Of a stretch of 64,000 bases of DNA, positions 16,202 to 25,805 are shown one piece after another. Position 1 is the first letter of the stretch; each line of letters starts with the position of its first letter. The notes under the pieces were generated by a model. The model was not told where the DNA came from, did no database searches, and saw nothing but the letters and a program-made list of their open reading frames with translations. The stretch is from Leptospira bourretii. Its GTDB lineage: Bacteria > Spirochaetota > Leptospiria > Leptospirales > Leptospiraceae. Made by a program: the position numbers and the translations under genes. The DNA is taken from positions 62,001 to 126,000 of the forward strand of contig NZ_RQFW01000022.1 of the NCBI RefSeq assembly GCF_004770145.1, read 5' to 3'.

Positions 16202-17038
16202 ATGAAAAATTTTGCTTTTTATTTTATGAAAAATCAAATTCCAAATCGTAATCTTTCGGTTTGGTTTTTTTTTATCCTGATCCTTTTTCTGATCCAAAAT
16301 TTATATGCCGATTCCATTCAAGAACGTTTTCCTCCTCCCAAGGAATTCAAAAGAGTCAATTACCCAAATCATAGTTTTGCGAGTTTTTTACAAAATTATC
16401 CTTTAAAACCGAAAGGAAGTCCAGTCCACCTCTTTGATGGAAGGACAAAAACCAACGAGGTCCATGTTGCTGTTTTGGATTTTCCTCTCCTCAATGCCGA
16501 CTTAATCCAATGTGCCGATGCAGTGATGAAACTACGCGCCGAGTATTTTTATTCCTTAAAACAATACGAAGAGATCCATTTTAAAATCAGCAATGGGATG
16601 GATGTTGGATTTCCCAGGTTTGTAAAAGGAGAAAGAGTCCATGTAAATGGAAACAAAACCAATTGGAAAACAGGCAAATTCAAAAAGGGAGTTGGAAGAG
16701 ATGTATTTGAAGAGTATTTAAGATTTATATATAGTTATGCGGGAACCATTTCTTTAAAATCTGAATTAAAGAAAAAACAAATTAGTGAATTAAAACCAGG
16801 AGATGTTTGGATTGAAGCTGGTTCTCCTGGACATGTGGTTCTCGTAGTAGACCAAGTCACTGGAAAAGATGGGCAAACTTTATTTCTTCTGGCACAAAGT
16901 TATATGCCTTCCCAAGAAATGCATATTCTAAAGTCAGAAAGTAAATATTCCCCTTGGTTTGAAATTCCTAAAAACCAAACCTTCTCTACTCCTGAATGGG
17001 AATTTCCAACAAAAGAAATTTATGAATTTACAAATTGA
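16202..17038 (+). CDS. Exported DUF4846 protein
   Basis: A 278-residue protein with an N-terminal signal/anchor (hydrophobic about 20-36), then the DUF4846 pattern: ERFPPPKEFKRV, SFASFLQNYPLKPKGSPVHL, and QCADAVMKLRAEYFY. The family's function is unknown. ELKPGDVWIEAGSPGHVVLVVD near the C-terminus resembles papain-like/NlpC-type amidase endings, suggesting a peptidase-like fold, but this is speculation. Lies 16 bp behind the dehydrogenase gene; no clear SD, and a second ATG is at 16226. Confidence 0.75.
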   Translation: MKNFAFYFMKNQIPNRNLSVWFFFILILFLIQNLYADSIQERFPPPKEFKRVNYPNHSFASFLQNYPLKPKGSPVHLFDGRTKTNEVHVAVLDFPLLNADLIQCADAVMKLRAEYFYSLKQYEEIHFKISNGMDVGFPRFVKGERVHVNGNKTNWKTGKFKKGVGRDVFEEYLRFIYSYAGTISLKSELKKKQISELKPGDVWIEAGSPGHVVLVVDQVTGKDGQTLFLLAQSYMPSQEMHILKSESKYSPWFEIPKNQTFSTPEWEFPTKEIYEFTN

Positions 17039-17072
17039 AAAATCAATTATCTTTTGATAACCAAATTACGAA

Positions 17073-17663
17073 ATGAATCAAATTAAAAATATTGCCGTCT
17101 ACTGTGGTTCCGCACCCGGATTTGATCCCAAATTTATGACCGCAGCATACGAATTAGGCGAATCACTAGCAACTCAAAATATTGGTCTGGTATATGGCGG
17201 AGCCAGTGTCGGCCTGATGGGAGCTGTAGCCAACGGTTGTTTGTCAAAAAATGGATCGGTAACGGGTGTACTTCCTACATTCTTAAAGAAAAAAGAAATC
17301 GAACATGGTGGGCTCGGCAAACTAATCCTTGTCGATACCATGCATGAAAGAAAACGAGTTATGTTTGACTTATCTGATGCATTCATTGTTTTACCGGGTG
17401 GATTCGGAACGATGGAAGAGTTTTTTGAAATTATCACCTGGTCTCAATTAGGTTTACATCGCAAACCAGTTGTTTTATTGAATTGGAATGGATTTTATAA
17501 CCCACTGGTCCAAATGTTTCAAACCATGGTGGAATCTGGTTTTTTAAAAAAAGAAAATATGAATCTCGTGCTAATCCTAGATAAAACGAAAGACTTACTT
17601 TCTCACTTACAAAACTATTCCCCGTCTACGACAGAGAAATGGTTGTCGGAAGATGCCATCTAA
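17073..17663 (+). CDS. LOG-family (lysine-decarboxylase-like) nucleotide phosphoribohydrolase
   Basis: A 196-residue protein with GGASVGLMG (42-50) and the signature PGGFGTMEE (108-116). LOG proteins hydrolyse the N-glycosidic bond of nucleoside 5'-monophosphates, including cytokinin ribotides in plants; bacterial members may act on AMP or other purine nucleotides. Length is typical. The stop codon overlaps an ATG that could start the next frame (TAATG at 17661-17665). Confidence 0.85.
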   Translation: MNQIKNIAVYCGSAPGFDPKFMTAAYELGESLATQNIGLVYGGASVGLMGAVANGCLSKNGSVTGVLPTFLKKKEIEHGGLGKLILVDTMHERKRVMFDLSDAFIVLPGGFGTMEEFFEIITWSQLGLHRKPVVLLNWNGFYNPLVQMFQTMVESGFLKKENMNLVLILDKTKDLLSHLQNYSPSTTEKWLSEDAI

Positions 17664-17695
17664 TGGAGATTCACTGGCAAGGGTCACAGAAGACA

Positions 17696-18508
17696 ATGCT
17701 TTCAAGTTTGCATACAAAACAGTTTCTAAAATTACTCTCACTCATCATCGGTCTTTCCCTCTCGATCGGATTGTTCCCATCCCTTTTAGCCAATCCCGAC
17801 CAATTTGACGGGGACATCTACTATGCCGACACGGTCAGCCAAAACCGCAACCGTACGCCACAAAGACCACATCCAGACCTCCACGTTCCTACCGTTCCCG
17901 CCAAACAAGATATAACAGTATTCTCCAATGCGCCCACAGACAAAACCGCTTATCCTTATATCCAAACAACGATTAACTTTGTCGAAGGCCATTTGTCTTT
18001 GAAGGCATTTTTATCTGATGGAACGGAAGTCGCATATTCCACAAGAGGGGAACACCTTCGTTACTCCAAATGTTACGGTGACTTGTGTATCATTGTCTCC
18101 CAAAAAAACCTGTTAGGTGTGAGTAATACAAGCACTGAATGGGAAAAGGGACATATCTTTGGCGAAGAACGATACGAAGTGGCAATGGGTCACAAAGCGG
18201 CACTTGTTGCAAGCGATCGAAAACTTTACATATACAACAGTTATACGAACCATTGGGAAACCATTAGCCTTGAACAAGAAACCTTAAGTGCCTTTGCCAA
18301 CCTATATGACAAAGTGGCTATCATCACATCACGCCGTATCCTTGTGATGGATCTCACGACCGAGATGCAATACGAACAAAATTTACTCCTCCGACGGATT
18401 TATCAATTTGAAATGCGAGATGGGTTTATTAATTTTTATTCTGGTAGTAAACTATGGATGTTTCGCCACCAAACAGAGGCATTCGAAGAAGTGGATTTGA
18501 CCGATTAA
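17696..18508 (+). CDS. Exported protein of unknown function
   Basis: 270 residues from ATG 17696, which gives a canonical signal peptide (LLSLIIGLSLSIGLFPSLLA). In-frame ATG 17663 overlaps the LOG stop and is an alternative start. The mature protein is beta-rich with repeated short strand patterns (LRYSKCYGDLCIIVS, AALVASDRKLYIYNS, VAIITSRRILVMDL), reminiscent of propeller blades. No catalytic motif seen. Probably periplasmic. Confidence 0.7.
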   Translation: MLSSLHTKQFLKLLSLIIGLSLSIGLFPSLLANPDQFDGDIYYADTVSQNRNRTPQRPHPDLHVPTVPAKQDITVFSNAPTDKTAYPYIQTTINFVEGHLSLKAFLSDGTEVAYSTRGEHLRYSKCYGDLCIIVSQKNLLGVSNTSTEWEKGHIFGEERYEVAMGHKAALVASDRKLYIYNSYTNHWETISLEQETLSAFANLYDKVAIITSRRILVMDLTTEMQYEQNLLLRRIYQFEMRDGFINFYSGSKLWMFRHQTEAFEEVDLTD

Positions 18509-18571
18509 GTTACGAACACAGTTGCCTAAATTTTATTTATTTGTAAGCATATAAAACCATAAAATCAATTC

Positions 18572-19747
18572 ATGAGATTTACCTTACCAATAATCATAGT
18601 ATCGCAATTTTTATGTACTTCACTTTGGTTTGCAGGAAACTCGATTATTTCGGACTTAGCCAATGATTTACACCTCGAACATCACTTTTTGGCTAACCTA
18701 ACAAGTTCAATACAGCTTGGATTCATCATCGGAACATTAGTATTCGCAATTTTTAATATTTCCGATCGTCTTTCTCCATCATTAGTATTTTTCATTTGTT
18801 CACTTTTGGCTGGACTTTTTAATCTCGGAATGACATTAAAATCAATCCAACCTATAGAAATTCTTTCATTTCGACTTTTAACTGGTTTCTTTCTTGCTGG
18901 AATCTATCCCGTTGGTATGAAAATAGCATCTGACTACTTCCAAGTTGGCCTCGGAAAATCTTTAGGTTTCTTGGTTGGTGCATTAGTATTTGGAACTGCC
19001 TTTCCTCATTTATTAAAAATTTTTACAATCGGATTCCCTTGGAAGTATGTTTTGTATGTAACCACAACTTTGTCGTTATGCGGTGGATTGAGTATTTTGT
19101 TTTTTGTTCCCGATGGACCATATCGAAAATTTGGTCAAAAATTAAAATTTGCTGCATTTACAAATGCATTCAGGAATAAAAATTTTCGAGCAGCTTCCTT
19201 TGGTTATTTCGGACATATGTGGGAATTATATACTTTATGGGCTTCTATCCCAATAATACTGATTTCTTATAATAGTCACCATCCAAATTTAAATTTGAAC
19301 GTACCATTACTTTCGTTTCTGATCATTGGATCTGGGGCCATAGCCTGTGTTTTCAGTGGATTGTTTTCCACGCGATTTGGTGCAAGAAAGATTGCTACTA
19401 TATCACTTTTTTTATCTTGTTTATGTTGTTTGACTTCTCCATTTTTTTTGTCATCTGGATCAGTTGTTTTATTAATCCTGTTTTTATTTTTTTGGGGGCT
19501 CGTAGTCATCGCAGATTCACCAATGTTCTCAACACTTGTGGCTGAGAATGCTCCGGAAGATTCAAGAGGATCTGCATTGACAATAGTAAATTGTATTGGA
19601 TTTTCAATCACGATTGTAAGCATCCAACTGATAAGTTTTTTCGCAGAAAAAATCAATTTTCAGTATCTTTACTTACTACTTGCGATAGGCCCCATCTTCG
19701 GCCTCTATGCTTTATTGAAAAAAAATAATAAGGGCGCCTCACTTTGA
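18572..19747 (+). CDS. MFS transporter
   Basis: A 391-residue protein with about twelve hydrophobic helices. The loop after helix 2 is ISDRLSPS in place of the usual GxLaDrxGrR, and the loop after the central region is FSTRFGARKIAT, the expected second-half repeat. Substrate unknown. No SD or close partner gene; the downstream gap holds short repeats. Confidence 0.8.
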   Translation: MRFTLPIIIVSQFLCTSLWFAGNSIISDLANDLHLEHHFLANLTSSIQLGFIIGTLVFAIFNISDRLSPSLVFFICSLLAGLFNLGMTLKSIQPIEILSFRLLTGFFLAGIYPVGMKIASDYFQVGLGKSLGFLVGALVFGTAFPHLLKIFTIGFPWKYVLYVTTTLSLCGGLSILFFVPDGPYRKFGQKLKFAAFTNAFRNKNFRAASFGYFGHMWELYTLWASIPIILISYNSHHPNLNLNVPLLSFLIIGSGAIACVFSGLFSTRFGARKIATISLFLSCLCCLTSPFFLSSGSVVLLILFLFFWGLVVIADSPMFSTLVAENAPEDSRGSALTIVNCIGFSITIVSIQLISFFAEKINFQYLYLLLAIGPIFGLYALLKKNNKGASL

Positions 19748-19784
19748 TTTGGTGTTTAAATATCCCTCTATGGCGTGACCGCGC

Positions 19785-19857
19785 TTTCCGCTCCAATCTT
19801 TCCGATTTGATTTGTTACAAATATCTTTTCTCTCCGGAAAGGATTTCCGCTCCAATC
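19785..19857. repeat. Two copies of TTTCCGCTCCAATC in a GC-richer intergenic patch
   Basis: The 14-mer occurs at 19785-19798 and 19844-19857, 59 bp apart, each followed by related sequence. GGCGTGACCGCGC and GCTGGCGCGGG nearby make the patch richer in GC than its surroundings. It resembles a degenerate dispersed intergenic repeat; no transposase is linked. Confidence 0.4.
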
Positions 19858-19939
19858 GCTGGCGCGGGATTTTTTACAGACATAGATGAAAGATAGTCTA
19901 AACCAATCGAGCAGACTTAAAACAATTTCTCTATCATCT

Positions 19940-20625
19940 TTATCCATTAACGTCTTTTAACACCTGTAAAATATCGACCTTCTCTTCTTTGGATTGGATC
20001 ACAAAAGAAGAAATTCCATTCTGAGACAATGTATTTTGGATTTTGACTTTAATCCCGTTCGATTCAAAAACAAAAGAAACATCCTCTTGTTTAAAACCTA
20101 AACGTAAAAAACCATTTCGTATTTCCTCTGGGTTTGCGGTCTCTAAAACAAAGGATTCCATTTCCCAAAGCGAAGTTTTAGATTGTTCTTCGAATTTTTT
20201 TCGCAAATTATCAGTTTTATATTCAATAAAGAAAGTTTGGAAATCTCCCAAAAAACGATTCAACATTACAATTTCCGAGATGACTACCTCTTCCCTCTTT
20301 GCATTAAAAACTTTTTGCTCCATAACATGAGAAACAGTAAATTCTAAATTTTCTAATTCACGTTTGGTTTTAGTTAAATCTAAATCGGATTGTAATGCAA
20401 AACCTACAAATTGATTGATGAGAAAATTCGTTTCCTCTTTCTCTCTTTTATTTTCATACCATAGATTTCCAAAATTCCATTTTGGAAGGCAAACATTCCA
20501 CTCTGGAAGGGTCCATAATTTGTTAGGGGTATCAGAGTGGTTAACTGAAATCGGTTTTTAAAAAACTGGAATGTTTTTTCAGGTTCCGAAGCATAGAGAA
20601 GGAAATGATCGAAATTGGAAATCAT
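19940..20625 (-). pseudogene. VOC (glyoxalase-like) protein gene split by a frameshift
   Basis: Two leftward frames form one protein. The first starts at ATG 20625 (ISNFDHFLLYASEPEKTFQF, a VOC-like N-terminus) and stops at 20404. A second frame is open from about 20465 and continues as YENKREKEETNFLINQFV and on to the stop at 19940. The shift falls near 20455-20465, where FAFQNGILEI would read straight on into the second frame. The full product would be about 228 residues. The total of 686 bases is not a multiple of three. It is either a recent pseudogene or a sequencing error; the rest of both halves looks intact. Confidence 0.65.
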
Positions 20626-20665
20626 GACAGCCCTATGTTTGATATATCCCTATGAAACAACAATT

Positions 20666-21379
20666 CTAGTTTTGGTTCCATGCTATTACTTTTACGCCTG
20701 GAGAATAATGGAATAAAGAAGGTTGATTGAAGTCTAGGTAGTCATTAAACTTCTGATACTTTATTTCTAAATTTTTTAACTCGCAATGATATAATTCCCA
20801 AGGTTTATGATGAATCTCTAATGGATTTTGATTTTTAGAATTATCTTTGTATAAACAATATCTTTCCGTTAACCATAAATCAATACCTTTCAAATTTTCA
20901 TTTTTATTTCCAACCGTAAAATCAATTTTTATTTGACTTCTTTTTCCATTCAAATAATAAAAGTTAGACGATCTTGCTATTTTAGAATGTTCATAAGGCA
21001 AACCAGATAAAAGCTTTGCCATAACTGCAGGAATCAATTTTTCCGCTTCAATACTTAAAAAATAGACACCTGGTTTGTTTTTATTTTTTACATATGTTCT
21101 TAAATTCACTTCATGAAAATTTGAAAAATACGGAACGGGAAATGTATTTCTAATTTGAATTTGATTCATTGTGAATGCTACAACGGATACAAAGTAAGAT
21201 CCTTCAAAAGAATCCAATTCTAAAAAATCGGGAACCAATTTCATCAAATCTTTCTCTTGAATTTGGTAATGTAAAAATAGAACATCATTCCATTCCTGAT
21301 ACCAAAACCAATTCTTATTTGGCATTTCCCAAGACCTGTGTTTTTTGTATGATATGATATCTTTGATTTCTTCTTTCAT
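20666..21379 (-). CDS. DUF2071 family protein
   Basis: A 237-residue cytoplasmic protein with family hallmarks in order: WNDVLFLHYQIQEKDLMKLV near the N-terminus, VAFTMNQIQIRN, FHEVNLRTYV, and LPYEHSKI then WLTERYCLY. This is the YqjF-like DUF2071 family, whose fold relates to acetoacetate decarboxylase; biochemical role unknown. Transcribed toward the frameshifted VOC-like gene, 40 bp away. Confidence 0.75.
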   Translation of the reverse strand: MKEEIKDIISYKKHRSWEMPNKNWFWYQEWNDVLFLHYQIQEKDLMKLVPDFLELDSFEGSYFVSVVAFTMNQIQIRNTFPVPYFSNFHEVNLRTYVKNKNKPGVYFLSIEAEKLIPAVMAKLLSGLPYEHSKIARSSNFYYLNGKRSQIKIDFTVGNKNENLKGIDLWLTERYCLYKDNSKNQNPLEIHHKPWELYHCELKNLEIKYQKFNDYLDFNQPSLFHYSPGVKVIAWNQN

Positions 21380-21484
21380 TCATTTATCCACAAAGTTCGA
21401 TCGAGCTACATGATATTTTTTTTCATCAATATTTTGGCAATAAGAGAAAGCACAAAAATTCACTCTCCTCCCGTCTAACCTCCA

Positions 21485-22111
21485 ATGTTTCCCGAAAGAC
21501 CTGTTTGGATTTGGAAGGGTGATCCACAATTTGCTTTGTTGCAACTTGTCCTTCTCATTCTTTTCTTTTATCTAAGCTTTCGGGCCAGTGCTTACCTCAC
21601 ACATAGAATGGAACTTGTCCGAATGCATAGCAAACGACTGGACCGGTTGGCATTTCGAGCAGGTTGCAACAGGGAGGAAAGAAACCTCCTCCAATCCTTC
21701 TACTCCCAACTAGATCGCCGCCATCGTGTTTTACTGGCACACAACCACGCCAAAGAATACCTCCGCCAACATTTGCTTCAGTATATATCTTCTTTGGAAA
21801 CAAATGATTTTCCCAGTTTCCTTTCTTTGGTCGCAAAATTCCTAGGAACGGCAAACGACCCAAGACCAATTTTTGGCCTTCGTGAATTTGCCATCGTACA
21901 ATCTGGGCAAAGGACTTATTTCGCACAAGTGGTTGATCCAGGCCTCGGAGAAGTCCGACTGAAATTGGGAATCCAGGGAGCAAACTTACCCAAGGTGGCA
22001 AACGTGAAGGTCACTGTTTTTCGAAACCCAAAAGGACTCCAAACCATTCAGGGAGAGGCCCGATGGGAGGCACCGGCCTCACTTTATTTCCTCCCGACCC
22101 ACTCGCTTTGA
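21485..22111 (+). CDS. Membrane-anchored protein of unknown function at the head of the mre operon
   Basis: A 208-residue protein with one N-terminal membrane helix (about 16-37), a helical cytoplasmic part (RLDRLAFRAGCNREERNLLQ) and a beta-rich C-terminal part. The overall plan recalls spirochaetal membrane-anchored PilZ-like proteins, but no RxxxR PilZ motif is evident. Placed 66 bp ahead of mreC where mreB is commonly found, so a role in cell shape or elongation is plausible. Confidence 0.65.
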   Translation: MFPERPVWIWKGDPQFALLQLVLLILFFYLSFRASAYLTHRMELVRMHSKRLDRLAFRAGCNREERNLLQSFYSQLDRRHRVLLAHNHAKEYLRQHLLQYISSLETNDFPSFLSLVAKFLGTANDPRPIFGLREFAIVQSGQRTYFAQVVDPGLGEVRLKLGIQGANLPKVANVKVTVFRNPKGLQTIQGEARWEAPASLYFLPTHSL

Positions 22112-22177
22112 AAAATTGACCAAAATCGATTCGCGCTTGAAAGATTCTTTCGAATAAAATTAATGTGACATAAGTCC

Positions 22178-23359
22178 ATGAAGTGGAATCGCATCAACCA
22201 AAATGACGAATTGTTTTCCCTACTCTTCGTATTCCTGTTTTCCTTTACTTCCCTAATTTGGAACGGCAACTTCATGGTAAGAGGGATTGCCAGCTTTCAG
22301 GGTGTAGGCGACTTTTTTTCTGGGTCCTTTGATTCCTTTGGATCCTTAATCAAAAGTAGTTATAACAAACTCGAGTCCTTCGAACGTGTCCGAGAAGAGC
22401 GCGATTCTTGTTTGAACGTCATGGAAGAATACCGCCAACTTTCCAAAGATGTAGAAAGATTGAAGGCAGAAAATGCCATCCTCAGACAAGAGTTAAACTT
22501 TCCTCTTCATTTAGATTACCCTTCCGTAAGAGCAGAAGTACTTAGTGTTCGTTTGAATGCAATTTACAGAACCATCATCATCAACAAAGGATCGGAAGAA
22601 GGAATCAAACCGTATATGCCAGTTGTGGCTCGTTCCCTCGACGAAAAAGGGAAATTCACAGAAGCCCTCGTTGGTAAAATCATAGCCGTTTCCAAAGGAT
22701 CTGCGGTCATCCAACCCATCATCAATTCCAATTTTTCTATGGGAGTTGCCATTCCAGGAACCAACCTTTGGGCATCACTTAACGGTAACAGTGGTCGCGG
22801 AACAGATGTTTTGTTAGACTATATTGATTCCGGAATTGTGATCGATCCAAAAGCCATCGGCAATTTTCCAATGGGTCCTAACCCTCCACCTACTTCAGCA
22901 GGTACAATGTTTACGGAAGGATTTAGTAAAATTGGTAAGGCTGTGTTTAGTTCCGGCGGATCGGGAGTTTTCCCACCAGGAATTCCAGTAGGAACCATCA
23001 TCGAAGAAGGACCAAGGAATGGATCCTTTAAAACTGCCATCTTACGTCCGTTTGTTGAGTTTGATAAACTTTTACATGTGATTGTTTTGAAAAAACAACC
23101 TGAAAAATGGAGAGAAGAGTGGCCGGCAGAAAAAACAATTCAAATCGACGGTCCTTATTTCGGTGAAATCGATTTTCCAAAAGAAAAAGATTATAATAAA
23201 AAAGGAAAAGAACCTGAAAAAAGACAAGGTAACTTTCCTTCTACTTTCGGAACTCCCCAATACACAAAACCATCTGTGAATACAACTGTACCTGATTCAA
23301 CTCCTTCTACCCCATCTGCTCCTTCCACGCAAGAAGGCCCTAAGGAGGTGGCACCATGA
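22178..23359 (+). CDS. mreC: Rod shape-determining protein MreC
   Basis: A 393-residue protein with a short cytoplasmic tail, one membrane helix (about 12-30), a coiled coil (about 65-105) and the double beta-barrel MreC domain ([22 protein letters not shown]). The family links MreB filaments with RodA/PBP2 in the elongasome. The Pro/Ser/Thr-rich C-terminal extension (about 330-393) is longer than usual. The stop overlaps the mreD start (ATGA). Confidence 0.93.
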   Translation: MKWNRINQNDELFSLLFVFLFSFTSLIWNGNFMVRGIASFQGVGDFFSGSFDSFGSLIKSSYNKLESFERVREERDSCLNVMEEYRQLSKDVERLKAENAILRQELNFPLHLDYPSVRAEVLSVRLNAIYRTIIINKGSEEGIKPYMPVVARSLDEKGKFTEALVGKIIAVSKGSAVIQPIINSNFSMGVAIPGTNLWASLNGNSGRGTDVLLDYIDSGIVIDPKAIGNFPMGPNPPPTSAGTMFTEGFSKIGKAVFSSGGSGVFPPGIPVGTIIEEGPRNGSFKTAILRPFVEFDKLLHVIVLKKQPEKWREEWPAEKTIQIDGPYFGEIDFPKEKDYNKKGKEPEKRQGNFPSTFGTPQYTKPSVNTTVPDSTPSTPSAPSTQEGPKEVAP

Positions 23360-23871
23360 TTTTAGATAAACTATTTATCATCATAGGATTATTACTCTCC
23401 CACTTCCTCAACGGATCGAATGTGTTTGAATTAGGAAATGCCATTCGACCAGACTTTATGGTCATCTTCGTTGTCTTTTTTGCATTAAGGAAAGGACCAT
23501 TGTATGGACTATGGTTAGGATTTTTTGGAGGGCTTCTCACCGATACGGCGCTAGGTGGTGAAATCGGAGGAGACAATATTGTTTATTACAAAATTGGACT
23601 CCATTCTTTTTCTTATGCCATCATTGGGTACATTGTTGGAAAAGTAATGAGAAGTTCCTATACAGAGAACTATATTTCGATTACGATTTATATTCTTGGA
23701 TTTACCTTGGTTTCAAGACTCATTACATATCTTTTGTTTTTGATGTTCTTTCACTCGAACCAAAGTTATTCCTTTTTGTATGTTTCATTATACAATGCAT
23801 TCATTGGACCAGCATTGTTCTTTTTATTTTCTTGGGCTTTCCGATTGGATGCGGACGAGGTTAGGCAATGA
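23356..23871 (+). CDS. mreD: Rod shape-determining protein MreD
   Basis: A 171-residue integral membrane protein with five or six helices, containing the family-typical [20 protein letters not shown] and [14 protein letters not shown]. It partners MreC in the elongasome. Overlaps mreC upstream and mrdA downstream by four bases each, indicating a translationally coupled operon. Confidence 0.9.
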   Translation: MILDKLFIIIGLLLSHFLNGSNVFELGNAIRPDFMVIFVVFFALRKGPLYGLWLGFFGGLLTDTALGGEIGGDNIVYYKIGLHSFSYAIIGYIVGKVMRSSYTENYISITIYILGFTLVSRLITYLLFLMFFHSNQSYSFLYVSLYNAFIGPALFFLFSWAFRLDADEVRQ

Positions 23872-25805
23872 GCCAATCGGCATCTGAATTTAGGTTAGAA
23901 ACAAGTTTCCGCAAACGGCTGTATTTTTTTACGGGGATGGTTGTGTTCACTCTCACAGCTTACATCCTTCAATTGTTTAATTTACAAATTGTCCAAGGAA
24001 GCGAAAACTCATTAAAAGCTGAACGTTTTGTTCGTAGAAGTGAGTCCATTCCCGCAGACCGTGGGAATATTTTTGATAGAAACTTTCTCACTCCCGAAAC
24101 AAGCCAACCATTGGTTTCCAATTCTGCATCTCTAGACGTAATTCTTAACACAAGTTTACTCAAAAACGATCCTAGAAAAGTAAAAGATTTTATTTATAAA
24201 TTCTGTGAAGCCCTTTCGATCCCCATTGTTTATTACGAAAAAGAACTCCAAGACTCACGGATGATCAAAAAAATTCGTTCACGCGAACCTTTTGTACTCT
24301 TAGAGGGAATTTCACGGGAACAACAAGAACGAATCCTTGTCCTCGACAACATAAACAAATATGTGTATTTGGTTTCTTCACCAGCACGTGTGTATCATAT
24401 GGGTCCTGCACTTTCCCATGTGACAGGTTATGTGGGAAAACCAACAACCAGTGATTTACAAGAAAAAGAAATCAAAACCTACCAACTCATTGGAAAAGGT
24501 GGGATCGAATCCCTATACGATACAACCTTACGTGGTCAAGATGGATTCAGAATCCAAAAAAGAAACACAGAAGGAAATATTGAAGAAGAACGTGTCATCG
24601 AACATTCCGTTCCTGGTAACAACTTAATTTTAACAATTGATCGTGATATGCAAATTGCCGCCTATCGTGCGCTAAAAGGTGTTAGGGGAACGGTTCTTGC
24701 CATCAAAGCCACCACAGGTGAAGTGTTGGCAATGGCATCCAATCCATCGTATGATCCCAATATCCTTTCCGGAAAAAATAAATTGGATCGTTCCAACCAT
24801 TTCACTCGTGTGACGAACAATGGTGGTTTTTTAAATTTAGCCATTCAATCTAGGTTCCCACCGGCCTCCACTTTCAAAACGTTAGTGGGTCTTGCGGCTA
24901 TGGAAAGTGAACATAAAATCAATTATGATCCAAAACAAACATTTTCCTGCCCCGCAAGTTTTACTCTTAAGTCAACCTTCAAAGGTGTTCCTGACCAAGT
25001 GTTTTACAACTGGGATAAAAAGAATCACGGCGAACTCAATTTAGCACAAGCATTAGAAAAATCTAACTCAGTATACTTTTACCAGTTGGGTTATAAATTA
25101 GGGGCAGAACCGATTCTCGCCTATTCACGGTTATTTGGTCTAGATAAAAAATCAGGTATTGACCTTCCAGGAGAAGCCACAGGATTTATTCCAAGTTCTG
25201 ATTGGAAAAAAAGAACTTATGGAAACAAGTGGTTCGATGGAGATACGGTCAACCTCTCTATTGGGCAGGGATTTATTTCTGTAACTCCGATTGAGATGGC
25301 ACTTTTTTATATGGCTGTTGTTAACAACGGAAAGATCTATAAACCTTATGTTGTTTCAGAGATTAGAAGCCCTCTCGATAATTCTCTCATCCAAAAAACG
25401 GAACCAACCATACTCAGAGACATTCCTCTCAAAAAATCCACAGTGGAAGCACTGAAAGAAGGATTGTATTTGGTTGGTTATTCGGGTACTGCATCTGGGG
25501 TTCTCAACTCACCAACACTTCCAGAAATTGCAGGGAAAACGGGAACGGCCCAAACAAGAAGAAGAGGAGCTTCCTCATCTAACCATGCTTGGTTCATTGG
25601 ATATGCTCCAGTGAATGCACCACCCGAAAAACAAATATTAGTTGCTGCCTTCGTAGAATATGGTGTGGGTGGGGCGGCCTCTGCGGCTCCAGCAGCTCGT
25701 GAAGTATTCAAAGCGGCTTTCCCACCAGGTTCTTTCCCAAGAACAGATAGGTCCCGTGCCAAAACAATGGAAGAAGAAGCACCGGTAGAACAAGAGGCAT
25801 TTTAA
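23868..25805 (+). CDS. mrdA: Penicillin-binding protein 2 (elongation transpeptidase)
   Basis: A 645-residue class B PBP with an N-terminal membrane anchor, pedestal domain ([13 protein letters not shown]) and transpeptidase domain. The acyl-enzyme serine is Ser334 in STFK; the KTG motif is in AGKTGTAQT. The SxN motif position reads Ser399-Asn400-Ser401 (KSNSVYFYQ), where the third residue is usually Asn or Asp. It cross-links peptidoglycan during side-wall growth with RodA. Overlaps mreD, and its stop shares a base with the rodA start (TAATG). Confidence 0.93.
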   Translation: MSQSASEFRLETSFRKRLYFFTGMVVFTLTAYILQLFNLQIVQGSENSLKAERFVRRSESIPADRGNIFDRNFLTPETSQPLVSNSASLDVILNTSLLKNDPRKVKDFIYKFCEALSIPIVYYEKELQDSRMIKKIRSREPFVLLEGISREQQERILVLDNINKYVYLVSSPARVYHMGPALSHVTGYVGKPTTSDLQEKEIKTYQLIGKGGIESLYDTTLRGQDGFRIQKRNTEGNIEEERVIEHSVPGNNLILTIDRDMQIAAYRALKGVRGTVLAIKATTGEVLAMASNPSYDPNILSGKNKLDRSNHFTRVTNNGGFLNLAIQSRFPPASTFKTLVGLAAMESEHKINYDPKQTFSCPASFTLKSTFKGVPDQVFYNWDKKNHGELNLAQALEKSNSVYFYQLGYKLGAEPILAYSRLFGLDKKSGIDLPGEATGFIPSSDWKKRTYGNKWFDGDTVNLSIGQGFISVTPIEMALFYMAVVNNGKIYKPYVVSEIRSPLDNSLIQKTEPTILRDIPLKKSTVEALKEGLYLVGYSGTASGVLNSPTLPEIAGKTGTAQTRRRGASSSNHAWFIGYAPVNAPPEKQILVAAFVEYGVGGAASAAPAAREVFKAAFPPGSFPRTDRSRAKTMEEEAPVEQEAF

